Shown here: positions 8,525-17,257 of the stretch, one piece after another
How positions within the stretch are numbered: the first letter of the stretch is position 1
Layout of the letters: every line of letters starts with the position of its first letter
DNA from: Candidatus Levybacteria bacterium RIFCSPHIGHO2_01_FULL_36_15b
GTDB lineage: Bacteria > Patescibacteria > Microgenomatia > Levybacterales > UBA12049
NCBI GenBank assembly: GCA_001782045.1
Contig: MFNK01000012.1
Location: 87,834 to 151,833, forward strand
DNA length: 64,000 nucleotides
Direction of reading: 5' to 3'
Made by a program: the position numbers and the translations under genes
The notes under the pieces: model-generated
Told to the model about the DNA's origin: nothing
Seen by the model: the letters and a program-made list of their open reading frames with translations, nothing else
Database searches by the model: none

Positions 8525-9773
8525 ACCAAGTCTTTTTCTTTTTTATCTACTTTTATTTTTTTTACCAACTCAGCTTGGGAAACACTTTTGGGCAGATTTC
8601 TCTACTATTCAAGGGCTAAGAATTGACTACCTATCCCCCACTTTATATCTAACAGACATTTTAATATTTGCCTTATTTTTACTATCTGTAAAAAAATTAC
8701 TACCCCTGCTTTTTAAATATAAAAAAAACATGAGTTTACTTTTTATATTTATTTTAAGTGTCTTTTTAGGAATCTTAAATTCAAAAAACCCATCCGCAGG
8801 AACTTATGGACTAATTAAGGTTTTAGAATTTATTTTTTTAGGAACTTACATTTATTTTAATAAAAAAGCCTTAAGCCTAAAATTAATAGCACTTGCTTTT
8901 TCCACAGGAATAATTTTTGAAAGCTTACTTGCTGCACTTCAGTACTTAAACCATGGTTCGTTTCAGGGAATATTTTATTTTTTTGGAGAAAGAAACTTTA
9001 ATACAAATACGCCGGGGATTGCAAACGCTTCAATAAACGGACAATTAGTTCTTCGTCCTTATGGAACCTTTTCGCACCCAAATGCGTTGGGAGGTTATTT
9101 AGTAATTGCATTAATGCTTTGTGCGTTTTCTGCAAAAAAAATAAATAGATTTTTCATTCCGGTATTTATTCTTGCAGCTCTTGGAATATTTGTTTCTTTT
9201 TCAAGAACTGCTTTTATTGCATCTATAGTTTTTATTATTTTTTTCTTTCTAATTTCTGTTTACGAAAAATATAAGAAAGGCAAAACAAATAAGCCTTCTA
9301 TAAAGCAAGTCTTTCTTATTCTTGCACTAATTTCCTTCCTACTGGTTACATTGTCGCTAAACTTATTTTCGCAAAGAATTTTTAACATAAATTTTAAAGA
9401 CGAGTCTGTAGTTATGCGTACTAAGTTAATAGACCAATCGATAAATATGATAAGTACCAATCCGGTACTTGGAGTAGGAATAAATAATTTTTATAATAAT
9501 TTGGATTATAAATATAATAGTCCATCTACCATTCAGCCCGTTCACAATATCTTTTTTCTTACACTCTCGGAAACAGGATTAGTAGGAATTTTATTTTTAA
9601 TTTTTATCCTTTTAAAACCGGTAAGAAATTTAAAGAATGGCGCTATTATTTTGGTAATTTTAATTTTGGGTAGCCTTGACCACTATTTATTTACCCAACA
9701 ACAAGGGCAACTTCTTTTTACTGTAACTATTTCTCTTCTTCTGTCCAATAAGCTTTCTGCTAAAATAAATTAG
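8454..9773 (+). CDS. O-antigen ligase/polymerase-like polytopic membrane protein
   Basis: About 439 residues with roughly ten to twelve membrane segments. It carries Wzy/O-antigen-ligase-like signatures: RPYGTFSHPNALGGYL in the middle and the large-loop GVGINNF. Such proteins join glycans at the outer face of the membrane. The start is unsettled: the ATG at 8454 lies 71 nt inside jag, a TTG at 8448 is also possible, and the next in-frame ATG at 8730 would delete the first membrane segments. The family-like LPTQLGKHFWADF segment lies before 8730, so the overlapping start is more likely. Confidence 0.85.
   Translation: MIKKLYRNLWAKAEKEPWLLGQDKPSLFLFYLLLFFLPTQLGKHFWADFSTIQGLRIDYLSPTLYLTDILIFALFLLSVKKLLPLLFKYKKNMSLLFIFILSVFLGILNSKNPSAGTYGLIKVLEFIFLGTYIYFNKKALSLKLIALAFSTGIIFESLLAALQYLNHGSFQGIFYFFGERNFNTNTPGIANASINGQLVLRPYGTFSHPNALGGYLVIALMLCAFSAKKINRFFIPVFILAALGIFVSFSRTAFIASIVFIIFFFLISVYEKYKKGKTNKPSIKQVFLILALISFLLVTLSLNLFSQRIFNINFKDESVVMRTKLIDQSINMISTNPVLGVGINNFYNNLDYKYNSPSTIQPVHNIFFLTLSETGLVGILFLIFILLKPVRNLKNGAIILVILILGSLDHYLFTQQQGQLLFTVTISLLLSNKLSAKIN
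9758..9766 (+). promoter_or_regulatory. extended -10 (TGC TAAAAT) before the RNase H gene
   Basis: TGC plus TAAAAT ends 12 nt before the ATG at 9779 and overlaps the final codons of the preceding gene. No Shine-Dalgarno is visible. Confidence 0.45.
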
Positions 9774-9778
9774 TACTT

Positions 9779-10201
9779 ATGTCCAGTATTTTTGTTTATA
9801 CAGATGGCGGCGCCAGAGGAAATCCGGGGCCTTCGGCATTAGGGGTTTATATCGAAGACGATAAGGGTACTCCCCTTTTTTCCTTGGGTAAAAGACTCGG
9901 AGAAACGACTAACAATATTGCAGAATATTCAGCAATAGTTGAAGCATTTAATTGGTTAATTGAAAACAAAGGCATGCTGGGAAAGAACTGTAAAATTTAT
10001 TTTTATATGGACTCACTTTTGGCATACTCGCATATTAAAAAAATTTATAAGATAAAAAATGAAAAACTAAAAGAGTTAATATTTACAATATGGGAAAAAG
10101 AAAAAATACTCGGACTTTCAGTTTCTTATAATCATGTAAGAAGAGAGGGAAACAAGAAAGCTGACGCCCTTGTAAATCTTGCTCTTGATAATCTAATTTA
10201 A
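9779..10201 (+). CDS. ribonuclease HI-like nuclease
   Basis: 140 residues covering one RNase H fold. Acidic active-site residues are visible in order: Asp in YTDGGARGNPGP (residues 7-18), Glu in NNIAEY, Asp in YMDSLLAY and Asp in NKKADALVN near the C-terminus. It should cleave the RNA strand of RNA-DNA hybrids. The sequence resembles the compact RnhA variants of Gram-positive bacteria and archaea more than E. coli RnhA. The DUF4012 gene starts 3 nt after its stop. Confidence 0.92.
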   Translation: MSSIFVYTDGGARGNPGPSALGVYIEDDKGTPLFSLGKRLGETTNNIAEYSAIVEAFNWLIENKGMLGKNCKIYFYMDSLLAYSHIKKIYKIKNEKLKELIFTIWEKEKILGLSVSYNHVRREGNKKADALVNLALDNLI

Positions 10202-10204
10202 CAA

Positions 10205-12889
10205 ATGAGAGGATCTGCCCTAATTACAACAGAAAGTAAAAACCAACTGCCGGTTTTAATTGTTGATAAGGTAGGAATTATTGGAGAGTCTCTTGCAGAA
10301 AATATAAAACAAGAATCTCTAGTAATTCTTGTAAGCGGGAAAACAGTTGTTGATCCAAATATCCTTCATGTACCCTACGATAAAAAAATTCCTGTTATAC
10401 CCGATAACACCTACTCCCATATTTTTTTAATTGATGAAGACGGAGCATTTTTAAAAAATTTGATCCCGCCATTTATTAAAAAGGCCAAACACGATGATTC
10501 AGTTTTTAGTTTGGTTTTAAAAAAAGGAATCATCCAAAAAGATTTCGAACAAAGCCTTTTTTCTTCTTACAGCAAAATTAAGTTAATAATAACCGGTGAT
10601 ATCTTTGCCAAAGATTTTATATTCGATAGTAAAACAGACATAAATCGTTTTATTAAGGAAGTAAAAGATAATAAAAAAATTGAAATACCGGGTGATGGAA
10701 CAAGTGAAACCCTGCCTGTTTTCTTAGAAGATGTTACATGGGGTATTTTACAAGCGGGCTTTATAGAAGAAAAAAATGAAGTTTTCTTAATATATCCCCA
10801 AGGGGCATTTACTCTACTTTCAGTAGCAAGAATATTTCAAAAAATTGATCCAAATATAAAAATAGACTTCATAAGAGAAGACAAAATTCGTAAGGCTTTA
10901 GAAATAGAAGAAGGAAAAAATCTTCTCGATGAAAACTATGATTTAGAATCTAAAATAAAGCAAATTGAATTTGGAAAAGAGAAATTTGAGGAGATAAGAA
11001 GGGAAGAAGAGCATAACAGAAGCTTTGAGTTTTCTCTTCCTACAGGATTAAATAAAATTTTCTTAGCATGCCTACTAACTATTTTTTTGGTTCTTTTAAT
11101 GCCGATTATTTTTACATTCGGACTGGCAGGTTTTGGAGGATTACTTTTGCAGGGAGCAATAAGTCAAGCAGAAGCGGGAAAACTTGAGTCTGCTAAAAAC
11201 TTTGTAAGCGTTTCTTATTATGCATTTTTTCTTTCGGAGAGTTCCTTTGCTTTAGTTGAAAAAGAGGCAAGAATAGTAGGTATTGAAAATAAGTTGACTG
11301 GAATGCGCTCTAAATTGGAGCTGGGAAAGGAAACTTCATTTACTGTTTTAAATCTTTTTGAAGGCATAAAAAATTTGGAGAAGATTTTAACAGGTTCATC
11401 CGGGTCTTCGGAAAAGGAATTTAACAGAATTACAAATGATATTAAATCTGCTCTTGTATATTATCAAAAACAAAAAGAAGCAGGTGGTTTACCAGCCTCC
11501 TTAACTAAAAATTTGGATGATATTGTAGCTATTTCCTCAGCCACAATTGAGAGTTGGCCTGAATTATTCGGTTTTAAGGGGGAGAGGAAATACTTAATTC
11601 TTTTACAAAACAATATGGAGCTTCGGCCAGGGGGAGGATTTATCGGTTCCTTTGCGCTTGCCACTTTAAACAAAGGAAAGCTAAGTAATTTTAAAATATA
11701 TGATGTATATGATGCAGACGGACAATTAAAAGGCCACATTGAGCCGCCTTTTGTAATAAGAAGATATTTAAATTCTCCAAACTGGTATTTAAGAGACAGC
11801 AACTTTGATATTGATTTTTCAAAAAGCGCACAAGCGTCTGCGGTTTTTCTTCTTTCCGAATTAAAGCAACCCGTAGACGGAGTTGTTGCAGTAGATTTAT
11901 CTTTTGCAAGAAATTTACTTGAGGCAGTCGGAGAAGTTAAGGTAGTAGATTATAATGAAACTGTATCCTCCAATAATCTTTTTCAAGTAACTCAAGAAAA
12001 AGTTGAAGCAAAATTTTTCCCGGGCTCTACTCAAAAAAAAGACTTTCTTAAAAGCCTTTATAATTCAATAGAAAATAAAATATCGGCCGATAAGACAATC
12101 TCGTACTTAAATGTTTTGCAAAGCTTAGTAAGATCAATTTCTGAAAAACACATCTTGCTTGCGTTTAATAAACCAAATATAGAAGCCCTATTTTCTGTTA
12201 ATGGTTGGGGAGGTAGCCTATTTGATGACAGAGAAAGCTCACCCACTTCTATAAATGATTTTGTTGGAATTAATGAGGCAAATTTTGGAGCCAATAAAGT
12301 TAATTATTATGTTTCAAGAAGTATGAGTTTGAATGTTTCAATAAAAGATAATGGACAGGTAGAGAATACCATAAAAATTAGTTATAAAAATAATGCTCCT
12401 AAAAATTCAGGTACAAAAGGATTATATAAAAACTATCTAAGACTAATTTTACCCAAAGGCGCAACGCTCACAAAAATAGAAGTCGATGGAGTAGCGCAAA
12501 AATTAATAAATGCTATAACGGAGCCAAATCTTTATGAAGCAAAAAATTTCAAACCACCTGTAGGGCTTGAAATTAGCAAAGAAGAATTAGTAAATAAATC
12601 TGTATTTGGATTTTTAGTAAATATAGAACCTGAAGCTTTAAAAAATATAGTTGTCACATACAACATAAATAAAAAATTTGATATGAAAGAGGCAAGTCTT
12701 TCTTATAGTTTAAAAATCTATAAACAGCCTGGCATTGACACGATTCCATTTGGGGTGGTATTGAATATACCCGCAAACCTAAATGTAGTAGATTATCCAA
12801 AAAGTGCAATAATTAAAGAAAAAGCAGTAATTGTTTCAGAAAACATTGTAAAAGATACAACCCTTAATTTTTCTATTTCAAAGAAATGA
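10205..12889 (+). CDS. DUF4012 membrane protein with an N-terminal Rossmann-like region
   Basis: 894 residues. Residues 1-240 look like a degenerate nucleotide-sugar epimerase/SDR-type alpha/beta domain (LIVDKVGIIGESLAENI, later GDGTSETLPVFLEDV). A charged linker leads to a hydrophobic segment at about 283-320. The large extracytoplasmic part carries the DUF4012 signature LRPGGGFIGSFALATL near residue 474. DUF4012 proteins are common in Patescibacteria and Actinobacteria and often sit with glycan-assembly genes. Role unknown; surface-polymer assembly is inference. It overlaps nth tail to tail by 12 nt. Confidence 0.88.
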   Translation: MRGSALITTESKNQLPVLIVDKVGIIGESLAENIKQESLVILVSGKTVVDPNILHVPYDKKIPVIPDNTYSHIFLIDEDGAFLKNLIPPFIKKAKHDDSVFSLVLKKGIIQKDFEQSLFSSYSKIKLIITGDIFAKDFIFDSKTDINRFIKEVKDNKKIEIPGDGTSETLPVFLEDVTWGILQAGFIEEKNEVFLIYPQGAFTLLSVARIFQKIDPNIKIDFIREDKIRKALEIEEGKNLLDENYDLESKIKQIEFGKEKFEEIRREEEHNRSFEFSLPTGLNKIFLACLLTIFLVLLMPIIFTFGLAGFGGLLLQGAISQAEAGKLESAKNFVSVSYYAFFLSESSFALVEKEARIVGIENKLTGMRSKLELGKETSFTVLNLFEGIKNLEKILTGSSGSSEKEFNRITNDIKSALVYYQKQKEAGGLPASLTKNLDDIVAISSATIESWPELFGFKGERKYLILLQNNMELRPGGGFIGSFALATLNKGKLSNFKIYDVYDADGQLKGHIEPPFVIRRYLNSPNWYLRDSNFDIDFSKSAQASAVFLLSELKQPVDGVVAVDLSFARNLLEAVGEVKVVDYNETVSSNNLFQVTQEKVEAKFFPGSTQKKDFLKSLYNSIENKISADKTISYLNVLQSLVRSISEKHILLAFNKPNIEALFSVNGWGGSLFDDRESSPTSINDFVGINEANFGANKVNYYVSRSMSLNVSIKDNGQVENTIKISYKNNAPKNSGTKGLYKNYLRLILPKGATLTKIEVDGVAQKLINAITEPNLYEAKNFKPPVGLEISKEELVNKSVFGFLVNIEPEALKNIVVTYNINKKFDMKEASLSYSLKIYKQPGIDTIPFGVVLNIPANLNVVDYPKSAIIKEKAVIVSENIVKDTTLNFSISKK

Positions 12890-13495
12890 CTCAATAAAAT
12901 CAGCTTTGGTCTTTCTAATATATCTTCCATGCTCAATTAGTAAATTTGTAATTTCAAACCAAATTTTCTTATCAAATAAATTCATTAGATCTTTTTCTAT
13001 TTTTTCAGGACTCTTCTCTTTGCTAAATCCATACTTTTGTGAAAGCCTAGATACATGTGTATCAACGGCAACACCTTCAAATATAAAGTATGCATTTCCT
13101 AAAACAACATTTGCAGTTTTTCTTCCTACTCCAGGAAGCAGCGTTAACTCGGAGATAGTCTTTGGAATTTTGCCGTTGTAGTCTTTAAGAATTATTTTTG
13201 CCGCTGCTTTTACGTTTTTTGCTTTAGTCTTATAAAGTCCAATTTGTTTAATATCGTTTTCAAGGACTTTTAAATTAACATTCGCAAAATTTTCTATTTC
13301 CACCTGCTCATTCTTTCCTCTATGTTTAGGAAAAAGGTTCGCAGTAGTTTTGTTCACTTGTACATCAGTTGTTTGAGCTGAAAGCATAACTGCAACAAGA
13401 AGCTCAAAATTATTTTTGTAATTTAAGACAATTTTTGCTTTTGGGTAATGCTTTTTAAGAAGGTTAAAAATTTTGTAGGCTCGTTTCTTATTCAT
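12878..13495 (-). CDS. nth: endonuclease III-like DNA glycosylase lacking the Fe-S cluster
   Basis: 205 residues. The helix-hairpin-helix LPGVGRKTANVVL carries the catalytic Lys, and VDTHVSRLSQKYG carries the catalytic Asp, so base-excision and AP-lyase chemistry looks intact. The C-terminus ends LLIEHGRYIRKTKADFIESF. It therefore lacks the Cys-x6-Cys-x2-Cys-x5-Cys loop of classical Nth; there is no cysteine anywhere in the protein. A good -10 (complement of 13504-13509) lies 8 nt before the ATG. Endonuclease III/HhH-GPD family membership is certain; substrate is presumed oxidised pyrimidines. Confidence 0.92.
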   Translation of the reverse strand: MNKKRAYKIFNLLKKHYPKAKIVLNYKNNFELLVAVMLSAQTTDVQVNKTTANLFPKHRGKNEQVEIENFANVNLKVLENDIKQIGLYKTKAKNVKAAAKIILKDYNGKIPKTISELTLLPGVGRKTANVVLGNAYFIFEGVAVDTHVSRLSQKYGFSKEKSPEKIEKDLMNLFDKKIWFEITNLLIEHGRYIRKTKADFIESFL

Positions 13496-13503
13496 AAGAA
13501 GTT

Positions 13504-13513
13504 ATTATATAAT
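13504..13513. promoter_or_regulatory. palindromic bidirectional -10 element for nth and valS
   Basis: ATTATATAAT is its own reverse complement. It supplies a TATAAT on the minus strand 8 nt before the nth ATG and a TATAAT on the plus strand (13508-13513) 6 nt before the valS GTG at 13520. Both distances match the leaderless pattern of the window. Confidence 0.7.
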
Positions 13514-13519
13514 AAAGTA

Positions 13520-15571
13520 GTGAACGAAGAGAACACATATAAGAATTGGGAGAAGAATGGATATTTTAAACCCGAGTTAAATCCAGATGGGAAACCATTT
13601 TCAATAATTCTACCACCCCCAAATGCAAATGCACCACTTCACTTTGGCCATGCAATGTATACGGTTGAGGACATTCTTATTAGATTCCACAGATTATTAG
13701 GAGATAAGACGCTTTGGCTTCCGGGATCAGATCATGCTGGATTTGAAACACAATTTGTTTTTGAAAAGAAACTACATGAAGAAGGGAAGTCGCGTTTTGA
13801 TTATGATCGAGAAACTCTTTATAAAATGATTTGGAGTTTTGTAGAAGAAAATAGACCAATAATGGAAAATCAGCTCAGAAGACTAGGTTTCTCTCTAGAT
13901 TTTTCAAGAAAAAAATTTACCCTAGATGAAGATATTGTAAAAATAGTTTATAAAACATTTAAAAAACTTTATGACGATGGATTGGTTTACAGAGCAGAAA
14001 GACTAGTTAATTATTGCACGTTCGACGGAACCAGCTTTTCCGATCTTGAGGTAATTTATGAAGAAAGAAAAACACCTCTTTATTACATTAAATACGGACC
14101 ATTAACTTTAGCTACAACAAGGCCGGAGACAAAATTCGGCGACACGGCTGTTGCAGTTAATCCAAGCGATTCGCGTTACCAAAAATATATAGGAAAGGAA
14201 ATTGAGATTGAAACTGTTTTGGGTAAAGCAAAATTAAAAGTAATTGCAGATGAAATGGTAGATAAAGAATTTGGAACAGGAGTTGTAAAGATAACCCCCG
14301 CTCATGATTTTGAGGACTTTGAAGTTTCTACAAGGCACAATTTACCCATGGTTCAGGTTATAGATTACTCAGGCAAAATGAATAAAAAGGCAGGAAAGTT
14401 TGAGGGTATGTATGCAAAACAAGCTAGAGCAGAAATAGTTTCCGAAATGCAAAAAAAAGGATTAATAGAAAGAATAGATGAAGATTATGTTCATAGGGTT
14501 GGTGTTTGTTATAAATGTAAAAACCCGATTGAGCCCTTACCCCTTGAACAGTGGTTTATAAAAATGAAGCCTCTTGCAAAATCAGCAATAGAAGCTGTTA
14601 AAAAAGGCGATATTAAAATCTATCCCAAAAACTTTGAAAAGTTGTATTTTCAGTTTTTGGAAAATATTAAAGACTGGAATATATCAAGACAAATTGTTTG
14701 GGGAACAAGGATTCCTGCTTGGAAAAATAATAAAACAGGAGAGTGGGTAGTTACAGAAGGGGAGGCGCCAAAAGGCAATTTTGAACAAGACTCAGACACT
14801 TTCGATACATGGTTCTCATCGGGTCAATGGCCATTTGCGACTCTTTCTACAACTAAAGACTTAGAATTTTATCCAACTTCTGTTATGGAAACCGGTTATG
14901 ATATTCTACGTTGGTGGGTGGCTAGAATGATAATGCTGGGCATTTACATGACAGGAAAGCCTCCATTTAAAGATGTTTTGCTTCATGGTCTGGTAAACGA
15001 TCCCTTAGGCAAAAAAATGAGCAAGAGTAAGGGAAACGTCATAAATCCTATTGAGCTGGTTGAAGAATATGGGGCCGATACAGTACGCTTCGCTCTTATT
15101 TACGGAAACGCTACTGGAAACGATCAGGTTTTATCATATCCAAAACTTGAAGCAGCAAAAAAATTTATTAATAAAATTAGAAACATAAGTAGATATGTTT
15201 TGGAAATGAAACCAAATGATACAAAAGAAAACCCGCAATTAAATGATGATGATAAAAAAGTACTTGAGAATTTAGACAAGCTAGTAGCTGAGGTAACAAA
15301 AGGGATAGAAAAATATGATTTTAATTTTGCATTAAATAACCTTTATGAGTTTATTTGGCATTACTTTGCAGATTTATATATTGAAAGTTCAAAAACCCGA
15401 AGAGGAGAAGCACAACCCGTGCTAGAGCAGGTTTTAAAAACTTCAATTATTCTACTTCATCCATTTATGCCTTTTGTAACAGAGGAAATTTACCAAAAAT
15501 TCCCAAAACGCTTAGATTCTATAATGATTGAGAAGTGGCCTAAGTCAAGTGTCAAAAAAAACATCTTCTAA
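13520..15571 (+). CDS. valS: valyl-tRNA synthetase (short form)
   Basis: 683 residues from the GTG at 13520, chosen because a TATAAT lies 6 nt before it and an upstream in-frame ATG (13448) would overlap nth. The class I HIGH motif appears as HFGH at about 40-43 inside LPPPNANAPLHFGH, and KMSKS is at 499-503. The editing domain is present (TTRPETKFGDTAVAV, later GTGVVKITPAHDF). The protein stops soon after the anticodon-binding helices and lacks the C-terminal coiled-coil arm that makes typical bacterial ValS about 880-950 residues. GSDHAGFETQ favours Val over Ile specificity. Confidence 0.93.
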   Translation: MNEENTYKNWEKNGYFKPELNPDGKPFSIILPPPNANAPLHFGHAMYTVEDILIRFHRLLGDKTLWLPGSDHAGFETQFVFEKKLHEEGKSRFDYDRETLYKMIWSFVEENRPIMENQLRRLGFSLDFSRKKFTLDEDIVKIVYKTFKKLYDDGLVYRAERLVNYCTFDGTSFSDLEVIYEERKTPLYYIKYGPLTLATTRPETKFGDTAVAVNPSDSRYQKYIGKEIEIETVLGKAKLKVIADEMVDKEFGTGVVKITPAHDFEDFEVSTRHNLPMVQVIDYSGKMNKKAGKFEGMYAKQARAEIVSEMQKKGLIERIDEDYVHRVGVCYKCKNPIEPLPLEQWFIKMKPLAKSAIEAVKKGDIKIYPKNFEKLYFQFLENIKDWNISRQIVWGTRIPAWKNNKTGEWVVTEGEAPKGNFEQDSDTFDTWFSSGQWPFATLSTTKDLEFYPTSVMETGYDILRWWVARMIMLGIYMTGKPPFKDVLLHGLVNDPLGKKMSKSKGNVINPIELVEEYGADTVRFALIYGNATGNDQVLSYPKLEAAKKFINKIRNISRYVLEMKPNDTKENPQLNDDDKKVLENLDKLVAEVTKGIEKYDFNFALNNLYEFIWHYFADLYIESSKTRRGEAQPVLEQVLKTSIILLHPFMPFVTEEIYQKFPKRLDSIMIEKWPKSSVKKNIF

Positions 15572-15947
15572 AATTAAATCAGGCATACAATTCCCGAGTA
15601 ATTACCGAGTAATTACCGAAAGAGGCATATCGTTTTTATCTTTAATAGCAATTTTAATCCTGATTTTACTTATTTTTTTGCTTTCTTTTAACCTTATTCA
15701 AGATTATCAGGAATACAGAAAGATATCGTTAGAAAGACAAAATATAAATGTAAAAATTAATTCATGGAGCTCGATTTTGGATAAATTTCCGGGGTATTCG
15801 GACGCAAGTTTTAATATGGCAGTATTATATTACCAGCTAAATGATTTTGAAAAAGCTAAAACTTATTTGGATAAAACTTTAATTTTTGATCCAAATTATC
15901 CTCAGGCACAGAAACTCGGCAGCGAGCTTAAAAAAAGAGGTTTTTAA
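15549..15947 (+). CDS. membrane-anchored TPR-like protein
   Basis: About 132 residues from the GTG at 15549 (a TTG at 15528 would add seven); the start lies inside the end of valS. A basic N-terminus and one strong membrane segment (about 28-50) precede a helical domain with a TPR-like unit (DASFNMAVLYYQLNDFEKAK and a following LIFDPNYPQAQKL). TPR repeats mediate protein-protein contacts, here probably at the membrane surface. No partner can be named. It meets rplY tail to tail. Confidence 0.75.
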   Translation: MSKKTSSKIKSGIQFPSNYRVITERGISFLSLIAILILILLIFLLSFNLIQDYQEYRKISLERQNINVKINSWSSILDKFPGYSDASFNMAVLYYQLNDFEKAKTYLDKTLIFDPNYPQAQKLGSELKKRGF

Positions 15948-16681
15948 CCTTCTTGGGGTTTTTCTTCAGGAGTTTTTTCAGCTTCTTCCGCCGCGGGTTT
16001 TTCTTCGGCGGGTATTTCTCCTTCAACAGGCTCTTTAGCTTCGCCTTCGGCACCCTCAACAACTTCGCCTTCGGCTTTTGCAGCTTCAGCTGCGGCAGCT
16101 TCTTCCGCTGCTTGCTCTAGGGCTTCTTTGGAGACCAATTCTTCTATCTTTGCAACCAACTGATTAGCGTCGGATAAAATCGTAACCCCCTCTGGTGCTT
16201 TTAAGTCAGAAACTGCAATTTGCTCATCAATTTGAGCTAAATACTCGACATTTACCTGTATGTTTTCAGGTAAATCTGAAGGAAGCGCTTCTACTTCCAC
16301 CTCATTTGTAATTTCCATTAAAATTCCGATTTTTTCAACTACTGCCTTGGGTTCTCCTACAAATTCTAGCGGAACATTCGCTTTTACTTTTTCTTTAAGA
16401 TTTACTTGGAAAAAATCTGCATGCAATACATTTCCTCTAAAATCTTTATATACGTTTTGAATTAAAACCGGAATCGTTTTTCCTTCAAGATCCAAATCTA
16501 CTAAGGTTGTTTCTCCGCTTTCCTTATATACATCCATAAATTCTTTCGTAGGAGCCTGAACTGCAGTCGATTTAACCTCTTTTCCATAAACGTTGCCAGG
16601 AGTTATGCCATCACGTCGCAGTTTTTTAACTTTTTTACCTAGGATTTTTCTTTTTTCTACTTTGAGTTTTGAATGCTTCAC
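15944..16681 (-). CDS. rplY: 50S ribosomal protein L25 (CTC family)
   Basis: 245 residues from GTG. The N-terminal 90 residues hold the 5S-rRNA-binding L25 domain (VKKLRRDGITPGNVYGKEV, VLHADFFQV). A beta-rich CTC/TL5 C-terminal domain follows (to about 185). The last 60 residues are a Glu/Ala/Pro tail of low complexity, as often seen in L25-CTC proteins. It binds 5S rRNA in the large subunit. It is divergent from ruvC. Confidence 0.94.
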   Translation of the reverse strand: MKHSKLKVEKRKILGKKVKKLRRDGITPGNVYGKEVKSTAVQAPTKEFMDVYKESGETTLVDLDLEGKTIPVLIQNVYKDFRGNVLHADFFQVNLKEKVKANVPLEFVGEPKAVVEKIGILMEITNEVEVEALPSDLPENIQVNVEYLAQIDEQIAVSDLKAPEGVTILSDANQLVAKIEELVSKEALEQAAEEAAAAEAAKAEGEVVEGAEGEAKEPVEGEIPAEEKPAAEEAEKTPEEKPQEG

Positions 16682-16730
16682 AATAATCTATTTTACATTA
16701 AAACAAAGCTTATGGCAAGCTCGCTTGAGG

Positions 16731-16739
16731 TGATATAAT
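16731..16739 (+). promoter_or_regulatory. extended -10 (TGA TATAAT) of ruvC
   Basis: TGA plus a perfect TATAAT ends 6 nt before the ruvC GTG at 16746, so the transcript should begin at or very near the start codon. No good -35 is seen. Confidence 0.6.
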
Positions 16740-16745
16740 TAAACT

Positions 16746-17234
16746 GTGAAGATATTGGGAATTGATCCTGGAATTGCCAGATGCGGATGGGCTATAGTAG
16801 AATCTCAAAATTCAAAAATACAGGTATTAGGCTATGGTTGCATAGAAACAAGCCCAAAAAGCTTAATCGAAGAAAGACTTGAGCAGGTTTACTTACAAGT
16901 TTCAAAAATTATCAAAACCTATAAACCGGGAGTTTTATCTATTGAAGAGCTTTTTTTTAGTTCTAATGCAAAAACAGCTTTTGTAGTAGGTCAAGCAAGG
17001 GGAGTCGTGCTTCTTGCAGCAAGTCAAAATAGGCTTAAAACTGCCATATATACGCCCTTGCAGGTTAAACTTGCGGTAACGGGTTATGGCAGGGCGGAAA
17101 AAAAACAGGTTGAGGATATGGTAAAAATACTTCTTAAATTAAAAACAGCCCCAAAACTTGATGATACTTCTGATGCTTTAGCAGTTGCCATCACGCACGC
17201 TTTTTCCCAAAAGTACGAAAAATACACAAAATAG
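16746..17234 (+). CDS. ruvC: Holliday junction resolvase RuvC
   Basis: 162 residues from GTG. Acidic catalytic residues are visible: Asp in LGIDPGIAR (residue 6), Glu in SIEELFF, and the Asp residues in LDDTSDALAVAI near the C-terminus. It resolves Holliday junctions made by recombination and acts with RuvAB, whose genes follow directly. The extended -10 close to the GTG fixes the start. Confidence 0.96.
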   Translation: MKILGIDPGIARCGWAIVESQNSKIQVLGYGCIETSPKSLIEERLEQVYLQVSKIIKTYKPGVLSIEELFFSSNAKTAFVVGQARGVVLLAASQNRLKTAIYTPLQVKLAVTGYGRAEKKQVEDMVKILLKLKTAPKLDDTSDALAVAITHAFSQKYEKYTK

Positions 17235-17238
17235 CTTG

Positions 17239-17247
17239 TGCTATAAT
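17239..17247 (+). promoter_or_regulatory. extended -10 (TGC TATAAT) of ruvA
   Basis: TGC plus a perfect TATAAT between ruvC and ruvA ends 10 nt before the ruvA ATG. ruvA and ruvB therefore probably have their own promoter besides read-through from ruvC. Confidence 0.6.
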
Positions 17248-17257
17248 CAGCTAAATT

